Of a stretch of 56,498 bases of DNA, positions 42,355 through 50,433 are shown in pieces; position 1 is the first letter of the stretch; the number at the start of each line of letters is the position of its first letter. The notes beneath the pieces are model-generated. The model made no database searches. It saw nothing but the letters and a program-made list of their open reading frames with translations, and was not told where the DNA came from. A program made the position numbers and the translations under genes. The DNA comes from Variovorax sp. OK212 (lineage in GTDB: Bacteria > Pseudomonadota > Gammaproteobacteria > Burkholderiales > Burkholderiaceae_C), in contig NZ_FOLP01000034.1 of NCBI RefSeq assembly GCF_900112425.1, positions 1 to 56,498 of the forward strand. The letters run 5' to 3'.

Positions 42355-43683
42355 CTAGGCGAGCACCGCGCCGCCGCGCACCAGCGCCTCGCGCAGTGCC
42401 GGCACCGCCACCGAGCGCACCTGAGCGCCCATGCCCGCGCCGGCCGCCTTCGCGGCCATGGCCGCCGCGATGCCCGCCGCATGGCCGACGGCCATCGAGA
42501 TGGTCATGACCCGGATCGCCGCCAGCGCCTCATGGCTGGCCGAGATGCCGCGGCCCACCACCAGCGCGTTGTCGAGCGTGCTCGGGATCAGGCTGCGGTA
42601 CGGGATCTGGTAGGCGTGGTCGTCGTCCATCGGCACGTAGTGCAGCGCGCCGCCCTGCGCCGGATGGATGTCGATCGGGTACGCCCCCGCCGCAACGGCG
42701 TCGGGAAACTGCATCGGCGCCAGCAGCTCGCCGGCCGTCAGCACGTGGTCGCCCTCCACCCGCCGCGTTTCGCGCACGCCCACCTGCGTGGCGAAGGCGC
42801 GCAGCCGGCCGTCCTCGCAACCGGGCACCGCGGCCGCCAGGAACGCCGAGGCCTTCCAGGCCTGGCGCCGCCCTTCGATCTCCGCGGCGCCGAGCGCCAT
42901 CGGGTCGGTGGCGTCGATGCCCAGGCGGCTGATGTTGAACCAGCCGTCGTTCGAATACGGGTCGCGGCTCGAATGCAGCGCCGCTCGCGCCAGCCCGCCC
43001 TGCGCGTAGCCCTTGGCGGCCAGCGCCGCCAGCTCGGCCTTCGACAGCGCGCCGAAGCGCTCGAAGTCGATCGGGCCGAAGCGGAACATCATCGTGGCCG
43101 GTTGCAGCGCCTCGCCGTCGCCCAGCTCCAGGAAGCGCGCGCCCGCCTGCTTCAGCGCGTCCATGTCGCCCGAGGCATCGACCAGCACGCCCGCGCGCAA
43201 GGCCAGCACGCCGCCCTTGGTCAGCACGCGCAGGCCGGCCACCTGCCGGCCTTCGCAGTCGACGCCCAGCAGGTTCGCGTGCAGCAGCGGCCGCACACCG
43301 GCCTCGGCCACCATGTCGTCGAGCACCAGCTTGAGCACCTCGGGCGCGTACTCGACGCGGTCCATGCGGTGGCCGGTGGACATCACGAAGCTCTCGTGCG
43401 CGCGCGCACCGCCGTACAGCCGCAGCCGCGCCACCACCTCGTCGGCCAGCCCCGCCACCACCTTGCGGCCATTGCCGGTCTGCCAGCTGTTGAACTGCGC
43501 CACCGCGCCGGCCGTGGCGTTGCCGCCCAGGAAACCGTAGCGCTCGACCAGCACCACCGACGCCCCCTGCCGCGCCGCCGCCACGGCGGCCATGGTGCCC
43601 GCGACACCGCCGCCGCACACCGCCACATCGGCCTCGACCACGAGGCTGCCGCCGCGCGTGTTCATGCTCGCATTCATTGCCAT
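42355..43683 (-). CDS. FAD-dependent oxidoreductase
   Basis: A 442-residue flavoprotein of the FAD_oxidored family. The Rossmann dinucleotide motif is ADVAVCGGGVAGTMAAVAAARQGASVVLVE (about 18-47), followed by RYGFLGGNATAGAVAQF, which in this family sits by the flavin. A C-terminal FAD segment reads DNALVVGRGISASHEALAAIRV. The oxidised substrate is unknown. It starts 7 bases after the Bug-receptor gene and is therefore in its operon; the pair suggests uptake and oxidation of one organic acid. Confidence 0.9.
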   Translation of the reverse strand: MAMNASMNTRGGSLVVEADVAVCGGGVAGTMAAVAAARQGASVVLVERYGFLGGNATAGAVAQFNSWQTGNGRKVVAGLADEVVARLRLYGGARAHESFVMSTGHRMDRVEYAPEVLKLVLDDMVAEAGVRPLLHANLLGVDCEGRQVAGLRVLTKGGVLALRAGVLVDASGDMDALKQAGARFLELGDGEALQPATMMFRFGPIDFERFGALSKAELAALAAKGYAQGGLARAALHSSRDPYSNDGWFNISRLGIDATDPMALGAAEIEGRRQAWKASAFLAAAVPGCEDGRLRAFATQVGVRETRRVEGDHVLTAGELLAPMQFPDAVAAGAYPIDIHPAQGGALHYVPMDDDHAYQIPYRSLIPSTLDNALVVGRGISASHEALAAIRVMTISMAVGHAAGIAAAMAAKAAGAGMGAQVRSVAVPALREALVRGGAVLA

Positions 43684-43690
43684 GCCCTCA

Positions 43691-44707
43691 TCAGTTCTCG
43701 ACCTGGATGCCGCGGCTCTTCACCACCTGGCCCCAGCGGCTGCCTTCGGTCTTCAGGTACTGCGCCGTGGCCTCGCGACCGCTGGCGAAGGCCTCCAGGC
43801 TCAGCGCATCGAAGCGCTTCTTCACGGTGTCCGACTGCAGCGCCGCGGCCAGCAGCTTCTCGAGCCGGGCCAGGCCTTCGGGCGGAATGGAGCCCTTGGG
43901 CGCCACCAGCGTGGCCCAGCCTTCGACCTCCAGGCTTTGCAGCTTCAGGCTGCGAAAGGTCGGCACGTTCGCCAGCTCGGCCACCGGCTGCGCCGACGAT
44001 ACCGCCAGCGCGCGCAGCCGGCCCGAGCGGATGTGCACGATCACGCTCGGCAGGTTCAGGAAGCCCATCGACACCAGCCCCGAGATCAGGTCGGGCATCA
44101 GCGCGCTCTCGCCCTTGTAGGGCACGCTCACCAGCGAGGTGCCGGTCTCCTGCGCGAAGAGCTCGGCCGTCAGGTGCGCCAGCGTGCCCGTGCCGCTGTT
44201 GCCGGCGCTGAGCTTGCCCGGCTGCGCCTTGGCCTGCGCCACGAGATCGGCCACCGTCTTCGCCTTCGAGTCGGCCGGCACCACCAGCACCAGCGGCTGC
44301 TGCGACACCATGCCGATGGCATCGAAGTCGCGCGCCACGTCGTAGGTGAGCTTGGGGTTGAGCACGGGGTTGATCACCATGCTGTTGCTGCCCATGAGCA
44401 GCGTGTGGCCGTCGCGGCTTTGCAGCGCCGCCGCCACGCCGATGGCGCTGCCGGCGCCGGGCTTGTTCTCCACGATCACCGGCTGGCCCAGCTGCGGCGC
44501 CAGCACCTCGGCCAGCACGCGGGCCGAGCCGTCGGCGCCGCCGCCCGGCGCGAAGGGCACGATGATGCGCAGCGGCTTGGTGGGCCAGGCGTCGGCGGCG
44601 AACGATGCGCCCGGGAATGTCGACAGGGTCGAAAGGGCGGCCAGCGCAGCGATCGTCGAAAGGGCCTGTCTGCGCGTGAAGCCGCGCGCGGCGGGAGCGT
44701 GTTCCAT
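43691..44707 (-). CDS. Bug-family (tripartite tricarboxylate) solute receptor
   Basis: A 338-residue periplasmic receptor. The Tat-like leader is FTRRQALSTIAALAAL, and the mature start is WPTKPLRIIVPFAPGGGADGSAR. The family loops PVIVENKPGAGSAIG and VPYKGESALMPDLISG are clear. It binds a carboxylate or aromatic acid. As usual in Burkholderiales it is an orphan without TctA/TctB membrane genes nearby. It is divergent from a LysR gene with a LysR box between. Confidence 0.94.
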   Translation of the reverse strand: MEHAPAARGFTRRQALSTIAALAALSTLSTFPGASFAADAWPTKPLRIIVPFAPGGGADGSARVLAEVLAPQLGQPVIVENKPGAGSAIGVAAALQSRDGHTLLMGSNSMVINPVLNPKLTYDVARDFDAIGMVSQQPLVLVVPADSKAKTVADLVAQAKAQPGKLSAGNSGTGTLAHLTAELFAQETGTSLVSVPYKGESALMPDLISGLVSMGFLNLPSVIVHIRSGRLRALAVSSAQPVAELANVPTFRSLKLQSLEVEGWATLVAPKGSIPPEGLARLEKLLAAALQSDTVKKRFDALSLEAFASGREATAQYLKTEGSRWGQVVKSRGIQVEN

Positions 44708-44805
44708 GTCTCGTTTGCCTCTTGTGTCTTGTGGTTCTTCGAAGAAAGAACGCCGATCCTAGGAAGCACCCGCGCGCCCGGCAAATACCAACATTGCGCA
44801 AGGCC

Positions 44806-44820
44806 ATAACATCACGTTAT
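44806..44820. promoter_or_regulatory. LysR-type box in the LysR/Bug intergenic region
   Basis: ATAAC-ATCAC-GTTAT is a perfect 5-base dyad with T-N11-A spacing (T44807, A44819). It lies 30 bases upstream of the LysR gene and about 99 bases upstream of the Bug gene, the classical place for autoregulation and activation of the divergent operon. Confidence 0.65.
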
Positions 44821-44849
44821 CGAACAACGACAACGCAGCGGGACAAGTC

Positions 44850-45749
44850 ATGAACCTCCGACAGATCGAAGTCTTCCGTGCCGTCATGCTGGCGGGCTCC
44901 GTCACCGACGCGGCGCGCTCGCTGCACGTGTCGCAGCCCGGCATCAGCCGCATGCTGTCGCACATCGAACTGCAGCTCGGGCTGCGCCTGTTCGAGCGGC
45001 GCAAGGGCAAGCTCGGGCCCACGCCCGAGGCGCAGGCGCTGTTCGCCGAGGTCGAGCAGGTGTACCGCGGCGTGGCGCGCATCGACGACTGCGCGCAGGC
45101 GCTGAAGGACGGCAAGATGCTCACGCTGCGCGTGCTGTGCAGCCCCAGCACCGGGCTGGACATGGTGCCGCGCGCGCTCACCGCGCTGGGCGAGGAGTTT
45201 CCGGCCGCGCGCATCTACCTGGAGGTGGTGCTCGCCAAGGAAATGGTCAAGCGCCTGACCACGCACGAGGCCGACGTGGCCATCTCCACGCTGGCCATCG
45301 ACGACCCGCTGCTCACCGCGCGCCCCATCGGCCAATGGACCCTTGCCGGCGTGTTCCCGCGCGGCCATGCGCTGGAGGCGCGGCGCACGCTGAAGCCCAC
45401 CGACATCCTGAAGGAACGCATGATCGCCTTCAGCCCCGACACGCCGCAGGGCCGCATCATTGCCGACTGGTGCGTGCAGCACCGCTGCCGGCCCGACGCG
45501 CGCATCGAGGTGCGCGCCGGGCAGAGCGCCTGCGCGCTGGCGGCGTCGGGCGCGGGCGTGGCCATCGTCGACGACCTCACGGCCCGCGGCTGCATGACCG
45601 ACCGGCTGAGCTTCAGGCCCATACAGAAGGCGCCGTCGTTCGACATCTTCGCGGTGACCAACGACAACTTCGCGGCCTCGCTGCTGTCGAGCCGCTTCGT
45701 TGCGCATGCAGAGGCGGCGCTGCGGCAGTTGAAGAAGGAGCGTGCATGA
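44850..45749 (+). CDS. LysR-family transcriptional regulator
   Basis: A 299-residue regulator. The N-terminal winged HTH has RQIEVFRAVMLAGSVTDAARSLHVSQPGISRMLSHIE (about 4-40); the inducer-binding domain follows from about 90. It resembles the group that controls opine or aromatic uptake genes. It faces away from the Bug receptor and FAD oxidoreductase operon across a LysR box, and almost certainly regulates that operon in response to its substrate. Confidence 0.94.
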   Translation: MNLRQIEVFRAVMLAGSVTDAARSLHVSQPGISRMLSHIELQLGLRLFERRKGKLGPTPEAQALFAEVEQVYRGVARIDDCAQALKDGKMLTLRVLCSPSTGLDMVPRALTALGEEFPAARIYLEVVLAKEMVKRLTTHEADVAISTLAIDDPLLTARPIGQWTLAGVFPRGHALEARRTLKPTDILKERMIAFSPDTPQGRIIADWCVQHRCRPDARIEVRAGQSACALAASGAGVAIVDDLTARGCMTDRLSFRPIQKAPSFDIFAVTNDNFAASLLSSRFVAHAEAALRQLKKERA

Positions 45750-45879
45750 CGCGCGCCTGAAGTGTTCTCGGAGCGCGCCTGAGCACCGCGCGCCATCCCA
45801 TATTCAGTCGAGGGACAACGGCCACGGGCTCCCTATGATCCGCGGCACCCGGCATGCAGACCGGGAAAGAAGGAGCCCC

Positions 45880-46806
45880 ATGAAAATCGCGTTCACCTCG
45901 TGCATGAACTTCAGGTCCGGCCCCAAGGGCTATCAGCGGGTCTGGAACCGCATCGCGGAACAGCAGCCCGACTATCTCTTCCTGCTGGGCGACCAGATCT
46001 ACATGGACTTCTTTCCCCACCTCGGCGAACCGGCCGAATGGGACGTGGCGACATTCGAGCAGAAGATGACCGGGCACTACACGGACCAGTGGGGCGTGCC
46101 GAACTTCAAGCTGCTGTTCGACGCGCTGCGCCAGCAGCAGGACAACGGCGGCGGCGTGTACGGCACCTGGGACGACCACGACTTTGCGTGGAACAACGTG
46201 CTGGGCGCGAAGGTCGATCCCGCGGTGAAAGCGGTGTCACGCAAGCTCTTTCGCCAGTTCATGCAGATCGAACAGGTACCCCTGCAAAAAGACGGCATCT
46301 ACTACGCGATTCCGCTGTTCCACGAACAACAGAAGATCGGCAAGGCGATCTTCCTGGACACGCGATGGAACCGCGAGAAGCCCGGCGACCACAGCGCGCT
46401 GATCGGCGACAAGCAGTTCGATTTTCTGGCGCAGGAACTCGCGAACGAGACAGGCTTCGTGCTGATCTGCGCAGGCACGCCGATTCGCGCGACGGGCGAC
46501 GGCTGGATGCGCTACAGCGACGAGTACGCCAGGCTGCGCAGCCTCACCTTCGGGCGCAAGACCATCTTCCTGTCGGGCGACATCCACGAGAACAGCTTCG
46601 TTCCGCCGGGCGGCTCGACGAAGTTCTTCGAGATCGTTTCCTCGGGCGCGTTCGTCACCAAATACAAGTTCGCCGGCGACCGGGAGAACTTCGGCATCCT
46701 GGACTTCTCGCCCGAGCGCACGGACGTCAAGCTCTTCGACATCCATGGGCTCGAGCACCACAAGATCATCGACAACGCGAGCTTCGAGTACCAGGAGCTG
46801 AAGTAG
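45880..46806 (+). CDS. PhoD-like metallophosphatase, cytosolic
   Basis: A 308-residue protein with PhoD-type metal motifs: IAFTSCMNF, YLFLLGDQIYMDFFP, YGTWDDHDFAWNN, FLDTRWNREKPGDHS and FLSGDIHENSF. It lacks a signal peptide and the N-terminal PhoD beta domain, unlike the Tat-exported relative at 16423-17970. The ATG at 45880 follows AAGGAG. It probably hydrolyses phosphoesters in the cytoplasm; substrate unknown. Confidence 0.88.
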   Translation: MKIAFTSCMNFRSGPKGYQRVWNRIAEQQPDYLFLLGDQIYMDFFPHLGEPAEWDVATFEQKMTGHYTDQWGVPNFKLLFDALRQQQDNGGGVYGTWDDHDFAWNNVLGAKVDPAVKAVSRKLFRQFMQIEQVPLQKDGIYYAIPLFHEQQKIGKAIFLDTRWNREKPGDHSALIGDKQFDFLAQELANETGFVLICAGTPIRATGDGWMRYSDEYARLRSLTFGRKTIFLSGDIHENSFVPPGGSTKFFEIVSSGAFVTKYKFAGDRENFGILDFSPERTDVKLFDIHGLEHHKIIDNASFEYQELK

Positions 46807-46903
46807 CCGCGCAGCGCCCCGCTTGCTTGCTACTTGCCCCGCGCCGCTTGTACTGCCCTGTACTGCGTGCGGTACCCGTTGCCGGGGGTCGAACACGTCG
46901 GTC

Positions 46904-46978
46904 GACGCGCACGTCGAGCGCGACCTTGTCGACCGCCTGCGTGCCGCGGAAGCGCTTGCTGAGGGCCTGGCACTGCAC
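46904..46978 (-). pseudogene. N-terminal remnant of a sugar ABC transporter ATPase
   Basis: From a GTG at 46978 the minus strand encodes QCQALSKRF then GTQAVDKVALDVR, matching the first strand-turn of RbsA/MglA-like sugar ATPases just before Walker A. The similarity stops abruptly after about 25 codons; no Walker A follows. It is divergent from the LacI regulator, so a sugar transport operon was probably deleted here, leaving the regulator and the operator region. Confidence 0.6.
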
Positions 46979-46980
46979 TC

Positions 46981-46992
46981 GATACCGGTAAC
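46981..46992. promoter_or_regulatory. LacI-type operator candidate 1
   Basis: GATACCGGTAAC is a CG-centred palindrome with one mismatched pair (GWTACCGGTAWC), the form bound by GntR/LacI-type sugar repressors. It sits directly before the start of the ABC remnant. Confidence 0.5.
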
Positions 46993-47032
46993 TCAGGTTT
47001 TTCCCGTACGGTCGGAAGCGCTTATTTCATTC

Positions 47033-47059
47033 TTGAAATGGCGCGGCGCGCGGTATGCT
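47033..47059 (+). promoter_or_regulatory. Possible sigma-70 promoter of the LacI gene
   Basis: TTGAAA (47033-47038) and TATGCT (47054-47059) are separated by 15 bases, shorter than ideal. The -35 overlaps an inverted repeat ATTTCA-TTCT-TGAAAT (47024-47039). Confidence 0.35.
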
Positions 47060-47085
47060 TTCTCGCGTCCATCGCTGGTTTTCGA

Positions 47086-47099
47086 AGGTATCGGTACCT
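47086..47099. promoter_or_regulatory. LacI-type operator candidate 2
   Basis: AGGTATCGGTACCT is a 14-base CG-centred palindrome with one mismatched pair. It shares TAYCGGTA with candidate 1, and the centres are 106 bases apart. It lies downstream of the likely promoter, where binding would block transcription of the LacI gene. Confidence 0.5.
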
Positions 47100-47161
47100 C
47101 GGCAACAAGCCTTCGGCCACATTCCTGCATCATTTCCGCACCGAACAAGACAGACAGCCAC

Positions 47162-48235
47162 TTGCCTTCGTCCAAAGCCCCCGCCCCTGTCGCCCCCGCC
47201 GCCCCGCTCGCTCGGCCGGCCACCATGGCCGACGTCGCCGCGCGCGTGGGCGTGTCGAAGATGACGGTGTCGCGCGCGCTCAACCGCAGTGAGAGCAGCG
47301 ACCGCGTGACCTCCGAGGCGCTGCGCCAGCGCATCCTGCAGGCCTGCGAGGACATGGGCTACGTCATCGACCAGACCGCGCGAACCTTCTCCAGCAAGCG
47401 CTCGGGCTTCATCGCGGTGCTGATTCCGTCGCTCAACAACTCCAACTTCTCGGAGACCGCGCAGGGCATCACCGCGGCACTGGAAGCGCGCGGCCTGCAG
47501 GTGCTGCTGGGCTACACCGACTACCGCGTGGAGACCGAAGAGCGCCTGCTGCGCGCCATGCTCGCGCGCCGGCCCGAGGGCGTGATCCTCACCGGCGGCG
47601 CGCACACGAGCGCCGCGCGCGCCATGCTGCAGGCCGCCGGCGTGCCGGTGGTCGAGACCTGGGACCTGCCGGCCACGCCCATCGGGCACACCGTCGGGTT
47701 CTCGAACGCGGAGGCGGCCGCCGCGATGGTGCGGCACCTGCACGGCAAGGGCTACCGGCGCATCGCGTACATCGGGGGCACGTCGAACCGCGACACGCGC
47801 GGCGCGGACCGCCAGCGCGGCTATGCGCAGGCCATTCGCGAACTGGGCCTGCCCGACGGCCGCGTCATCAGCTTCGGCCAGCCGCCGATCTCGATGGCAC
47901 AAGGCGGCGAGGCGGTGGCGCAGCTGATCCGGCAGTGGCCCGACGTGGACGCGGTGGTCTGCGTGTCCGACCTGTCGGCCTTCGGTGCGCTCATGGAATG
48001 CCAGCGCCGCGGCTGGAACGTGCCGGGCCGCATCGCGATCGCGGGCTTCGGCGACTTCGAGGTGGCGCGCGCGTGCCACCCGCGCATCACCACCGTGGCG
48101 GTGGACTGCGTGGGCATCGGCAAGGCCGCGGGCGAACTGCTGCTTCGCGTGATCGACGGCGCGCGCGAAGGGCATCCACCGCCTGTGGAGACGGTGCTGA
48201 TTCCGTTCCACATCGAGCAGCGCGAGAGCTCGTAG
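47162..48235 (+). CDS. LacI-family transcriptional regulator
   Basis: A regulator with the LacI HTH (ATMADVAARVGVSKMTVSRALN) and hinge helix, then a periplasmic-binding-protein-like sugar domain (about 80-355). GFIAVLIPSLNNSNFSETAQGI and AIAGFGDFEVARACHPRITTV resemble the GntR/gluconate group. The TTG at 47162 gives 357 residues with a Pro/Ala leader; the ATG at 47225 would put the HTH at residue 1, which is tighter than normal. Neither has a good ribosome site. Its original target may be the lost sugar ABC operon beside it. Confidence 0.9.
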   Translation: MPSSKAPAPVAPAAPLARPATMADVAARVGVSKMTVSRALNRSESSDRVTSEALRQRILQACEDMGYVIDQTARTFSSKRSGFIAVLIPSLNNSNFSETAQGITAALEARGLQVLLGYTDYRVETEERLLRAMLARRPEGVILTGGAHTSAARAMLQAAGVPVVETWDLPATPIGHTVGFSNAEAAAAMVRHLHGKGYRRIAYIGGTSNRDTRGADRQRGYAQAIRELGLPDGRVISFGQPPISMAQGGEAVAQLIRQWPDVDAVVCVSDLSAFGALMECQRRGWNVPGRIAIAGFGDFEVARACHPRITTVAVDCVGIGKAAGELLLRVIDGAREGHPPPVETVLIPFHIEQRESS

Positions 48236-48341
48236 GCTTCGGCGGCAAACGCCACGCCGGATCGCGGCCGAGCGCCTGTGCGGCTCGCTGTGCCCCTACG
48301 GACTGACGCTTGCCTTCGAAGCGCCGACAGGAGCGCGCTTG

Positions 48342-48488
48342 ATGAGCGGTGACGTCCACTCGCTTGCAGACCTCTGGCGGTGGGTCGGATCCGCCGGGCT
48401 GCGCGAGCTGACGGAATGGACGGAGCGCCGGCCGACGTTCGCGGAGGGGATCGAAGGGTATCGGCTTGCTTGCGAGGCAAGAAGATGA
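48342..48488 (+). CDS. 48-residue ORF translationally coupled to the next gene
   Basis: An ATG at 48342 with AGGAG (48329-48333) eight bases upstream opens a 48-codon frame starting MSGDVHSLADLWRWVGSAGL. It ends in ATGA overlapping the start of the 113-residue gene. Third positions are about 73% G/C, as in real genes here. The frame stays open upstream without an ATG, so a decayed longer gene is also possible. I do not recognise the family. Confidence 0.5.
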   Translation: MSGDVHSLADLWRWVGSAGLRELTEWTERRPTFAEGIEGYRLACEARR

Positions 48489-48826
48489 ATCGCCTGCGGG
48501 ACGTCCGGCAGGAGTTCTGGCACCGCGCCCATGCCTGGCCGGGCGCAGAGAGCTACTGGAAATTCGACGACGCCCCCGACTTCGATGCACTCACGGCGTT
48601 GTACCGGCTCGATGAAGAGTCGCCCATGCCCCGTGAGGGCCCGGAGTACAACATCTTCCACACCGTCATTGACGGCCTGACGGTGCGATTCACCGAAGAT
48701 CGCTTCCATGTTCAGGCCGTCGTGGAAGGTCGCCTCCGCGAGGACCGCCTGCAGGCGCTTCAGCGCACGCTGCTGACCACGCTCGAGCGCCTGGACGCGA
48801 GCCGGTGGGAGATCGAGGGGCTGTAG
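48485..48826 (+). CDS. Hypothetical 113-residue protein
   Basis: A soluble alpha/beta protein rich in Arg, Glu and Asp, with aromatic positions FWHRAHAWPGAESYWKFDD and YNIFHTVIDGLTVRFTED. No family recognised. The ATG at 48485 overlaps the stop of the small ORF upstream. The layout of a tiny gene coupled to a slightly larger one recalls toxin-antitoxin or effector-immunity pairs, but there is no sequence support for that. Confidence 0.65.
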   Translation: MNRLRDVRQEFWHRAHAWPGAESYWKFDDAPDFDALTALYRLDEESPMPREGPEYNIFHTVIDGLTVRFTEDRFHVQAVVEGRLREDRLQALQRTLLTTLERLDASRWEIEGL

Positions 48827-49111
48827 CCAGCGGCGAGGCGTCCTGGGTTGTCCCGTTTGAAGCAACTGATGGAATCGCCCTGTTCCAGCATTCACCGCGA
48901 CAGCTGATGGGCCGCTCGCGGCAGCGGTGCGACCAACCGCCGTTGGCCACAATCGTTGTCGGTGGATCGGTCGAAACGTTCATGGCATCGGCTGGTGCAT
49001 GCGGACTGCATCGGTCTGCTTCCCGTAAAGTCCTGAATCGAACCGAATGAAAGAACCCGACGTTGCGCTTTTTGCAACCGGGCAAGATCATCAGACAGCC
49101 AGGAACTCGGA
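48827..49111. other. Intergenic region with no recognised gene
   Basis: About 285 bases with lower GC and no frame whose codon use or protein sequence looks genuine. It probably holds the promoter of the small membrane protein gene. Confidence 0.4.
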
Positions 49112-49360
49112 ATGACGAATCAGCCCCGCAGCGACAGCGAGCCATTGGCACCCCTTCCCATGGGCTACTGGCTCCGTCTTGCCGTGATCTTCGTGTTGGT
49201 CGCAGGGGGCGCAGCCTGTACTTTCTTCTACGACGAACTGGTCGGCGCTGCGATGGCACTTTGTGCGCCGCTTTTCATCAAGCTCAGCGGCTTCCAAGCG
49301 ATGCACAAGAAGCACAAGGCGGAGCTGGAAGCGTACAAGGCTGCAAACAACCGCGCCTAG
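49112..49360 (+). CDS. Small membrane protein, unknown function
   Basis: An 82-residue protein with one or two TM segments (about 19-40 and 44-60), a polar N-terminus and a Lys/His/Glu-rich C-terminal helix (HKKHKAELEAYKAANN). AGGA lies 8-11 bases upstream of the ATG. No family recognised. Confidence 0.6.
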   Translation: MTNQPRSDSEPLAPLPMGYWLRLAVIFVLVAGGAACTFFYDELVGAAMALCAPLFIKLSGFQAMHKKHKAELEAYKAANNRA

Positions 49361-49460
49361 GCGGTCGGCCATCGGCCAATCCGACCGTCATCGCGGCAGT
49401 GCCATCCTGCGTCGCCACGTGCGGTTGGCTGGGCGGCCCCGCAGCCGGCCCGGCGTCGGT

Positions 49461-50351
49461 TCACATGGCCGAACCCTTTTCAGGCAGCAACGCATCCAGG
49501 ACGAAACGCGTCGGGCCGCTTGTGCCCCGGTCGCTGACCGCCAGGCCCAGCTGCCGCCACAGGGCCGGGCTGAGCGGGCGAACGGCGATGCGAGGGTCAC
49601 GCGCGGATTCGTGCGACTCCGCCGGCAGCAAGGCCGCTCCGTAGCCGGCGGCCACCAGTGTCCTGATCGCGTCGTTGTAGTTGAGCTCGATGCGCGGCCG
49701 GCAGTGGACGCCGGCCGCAGAGAACCATTCCGCGGTCAGCCGGTAGAGACGCGTGGAAGAGTCGTTCATGATCAGCGGCCGTTCGGCCAGCCATTGCGGA
49801 GTCAGCCGCTTGGGCGCTTTCCAGTCCGCCGGCAGAAAGGCCACGACAGCCTCGCGCCGCAGGGGCGTGACATGCACCCCGCGCACAGGCGACTGCGGCA
49901 GCGCCACCACCGCCAGATCCAGGCTCCCCGCGGCGAGCCGGGCCATGCTTTCGTTGGAGGTCAGCACCTGCACGTTCACGTCGATGCCGGGATGGTTCCG
50001 GGCCAGACGTGCGAGCGCGGGCGGCAGCAGGTGCGCAATGGCGCCCGTCGAGGCACCCACCCGCACGCGGCCCGTCTGGCCGGCAAGCTGGCGTCGAACG
50101 TCTTCCACTGCGTCGTCCACGTCCGCCAGCAGCCTGCGGGCACGCGCGATGAACCGCTCTCCCAAGGCGGTTGCTTGCGCGGGCCCCCGCCCGCGCACGA
50201 GCAACTGGCCACCCAGGCGCGACTCCAGTTCCGCGATCTGAACCGTGACGGTCGGTGCCGCCAGGTGAAGGGCGCGCGCGGCATTGGCCAGAGACCCGAG
50301 GTCTGCGATGGCGACCAGGGTGCGCAGATGGTCAAGGCTGAGTTCTCGCAT
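49461..50351 (-). CDS. LysR-family transcriptional regulator
   Basis: A 296-residue regulator. The HTH is LDHLRTLVAIADLGSLANAARALHLAAPTVTVQIAELE (about 6-43). The effector domain has VRVGASTGAIAHLLPPALARL and GYGAALLPAE. It is divergent from argC with only 82 AT-rich bases between, including TTAA-N6-TTAA (50361-50374). It probably regulates argC and itself. Confidence 0.93.
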   Translation of the reverse strand: MRELSLDHLRTLVAIADLGSLANAARALHLAAPTVTVQIAELESRLGGQLLVRGRGPAQATALGERFIARARRLLADVDDAVEDVRRQLAGQTGRVRVGASTGAIAHLLPPALARLARNHPGIDVNVQVLTSNESMARLAAGSLDLAVVALPQSPVRGVHVTPLRREAVVAFLPADWKAPKRLTPQWLAERPLIMNDSSTRLYRLTAEWFSAAGVHCRPRIELNYNDAIRTLVAAGYGAALLPAESHESARDPRIAVRPLSPALWRQLGLAVSDRGTSGPTRFVLDALLPEKGSAM

Positions 50352-50433
50352 GGCGCTAATTTAACTTTTCTTAATCTGGGGTTCCATATATTTAGCTGGA
50401 GCCATTGCGGTCGTATCCCTACGATCGCACGCC

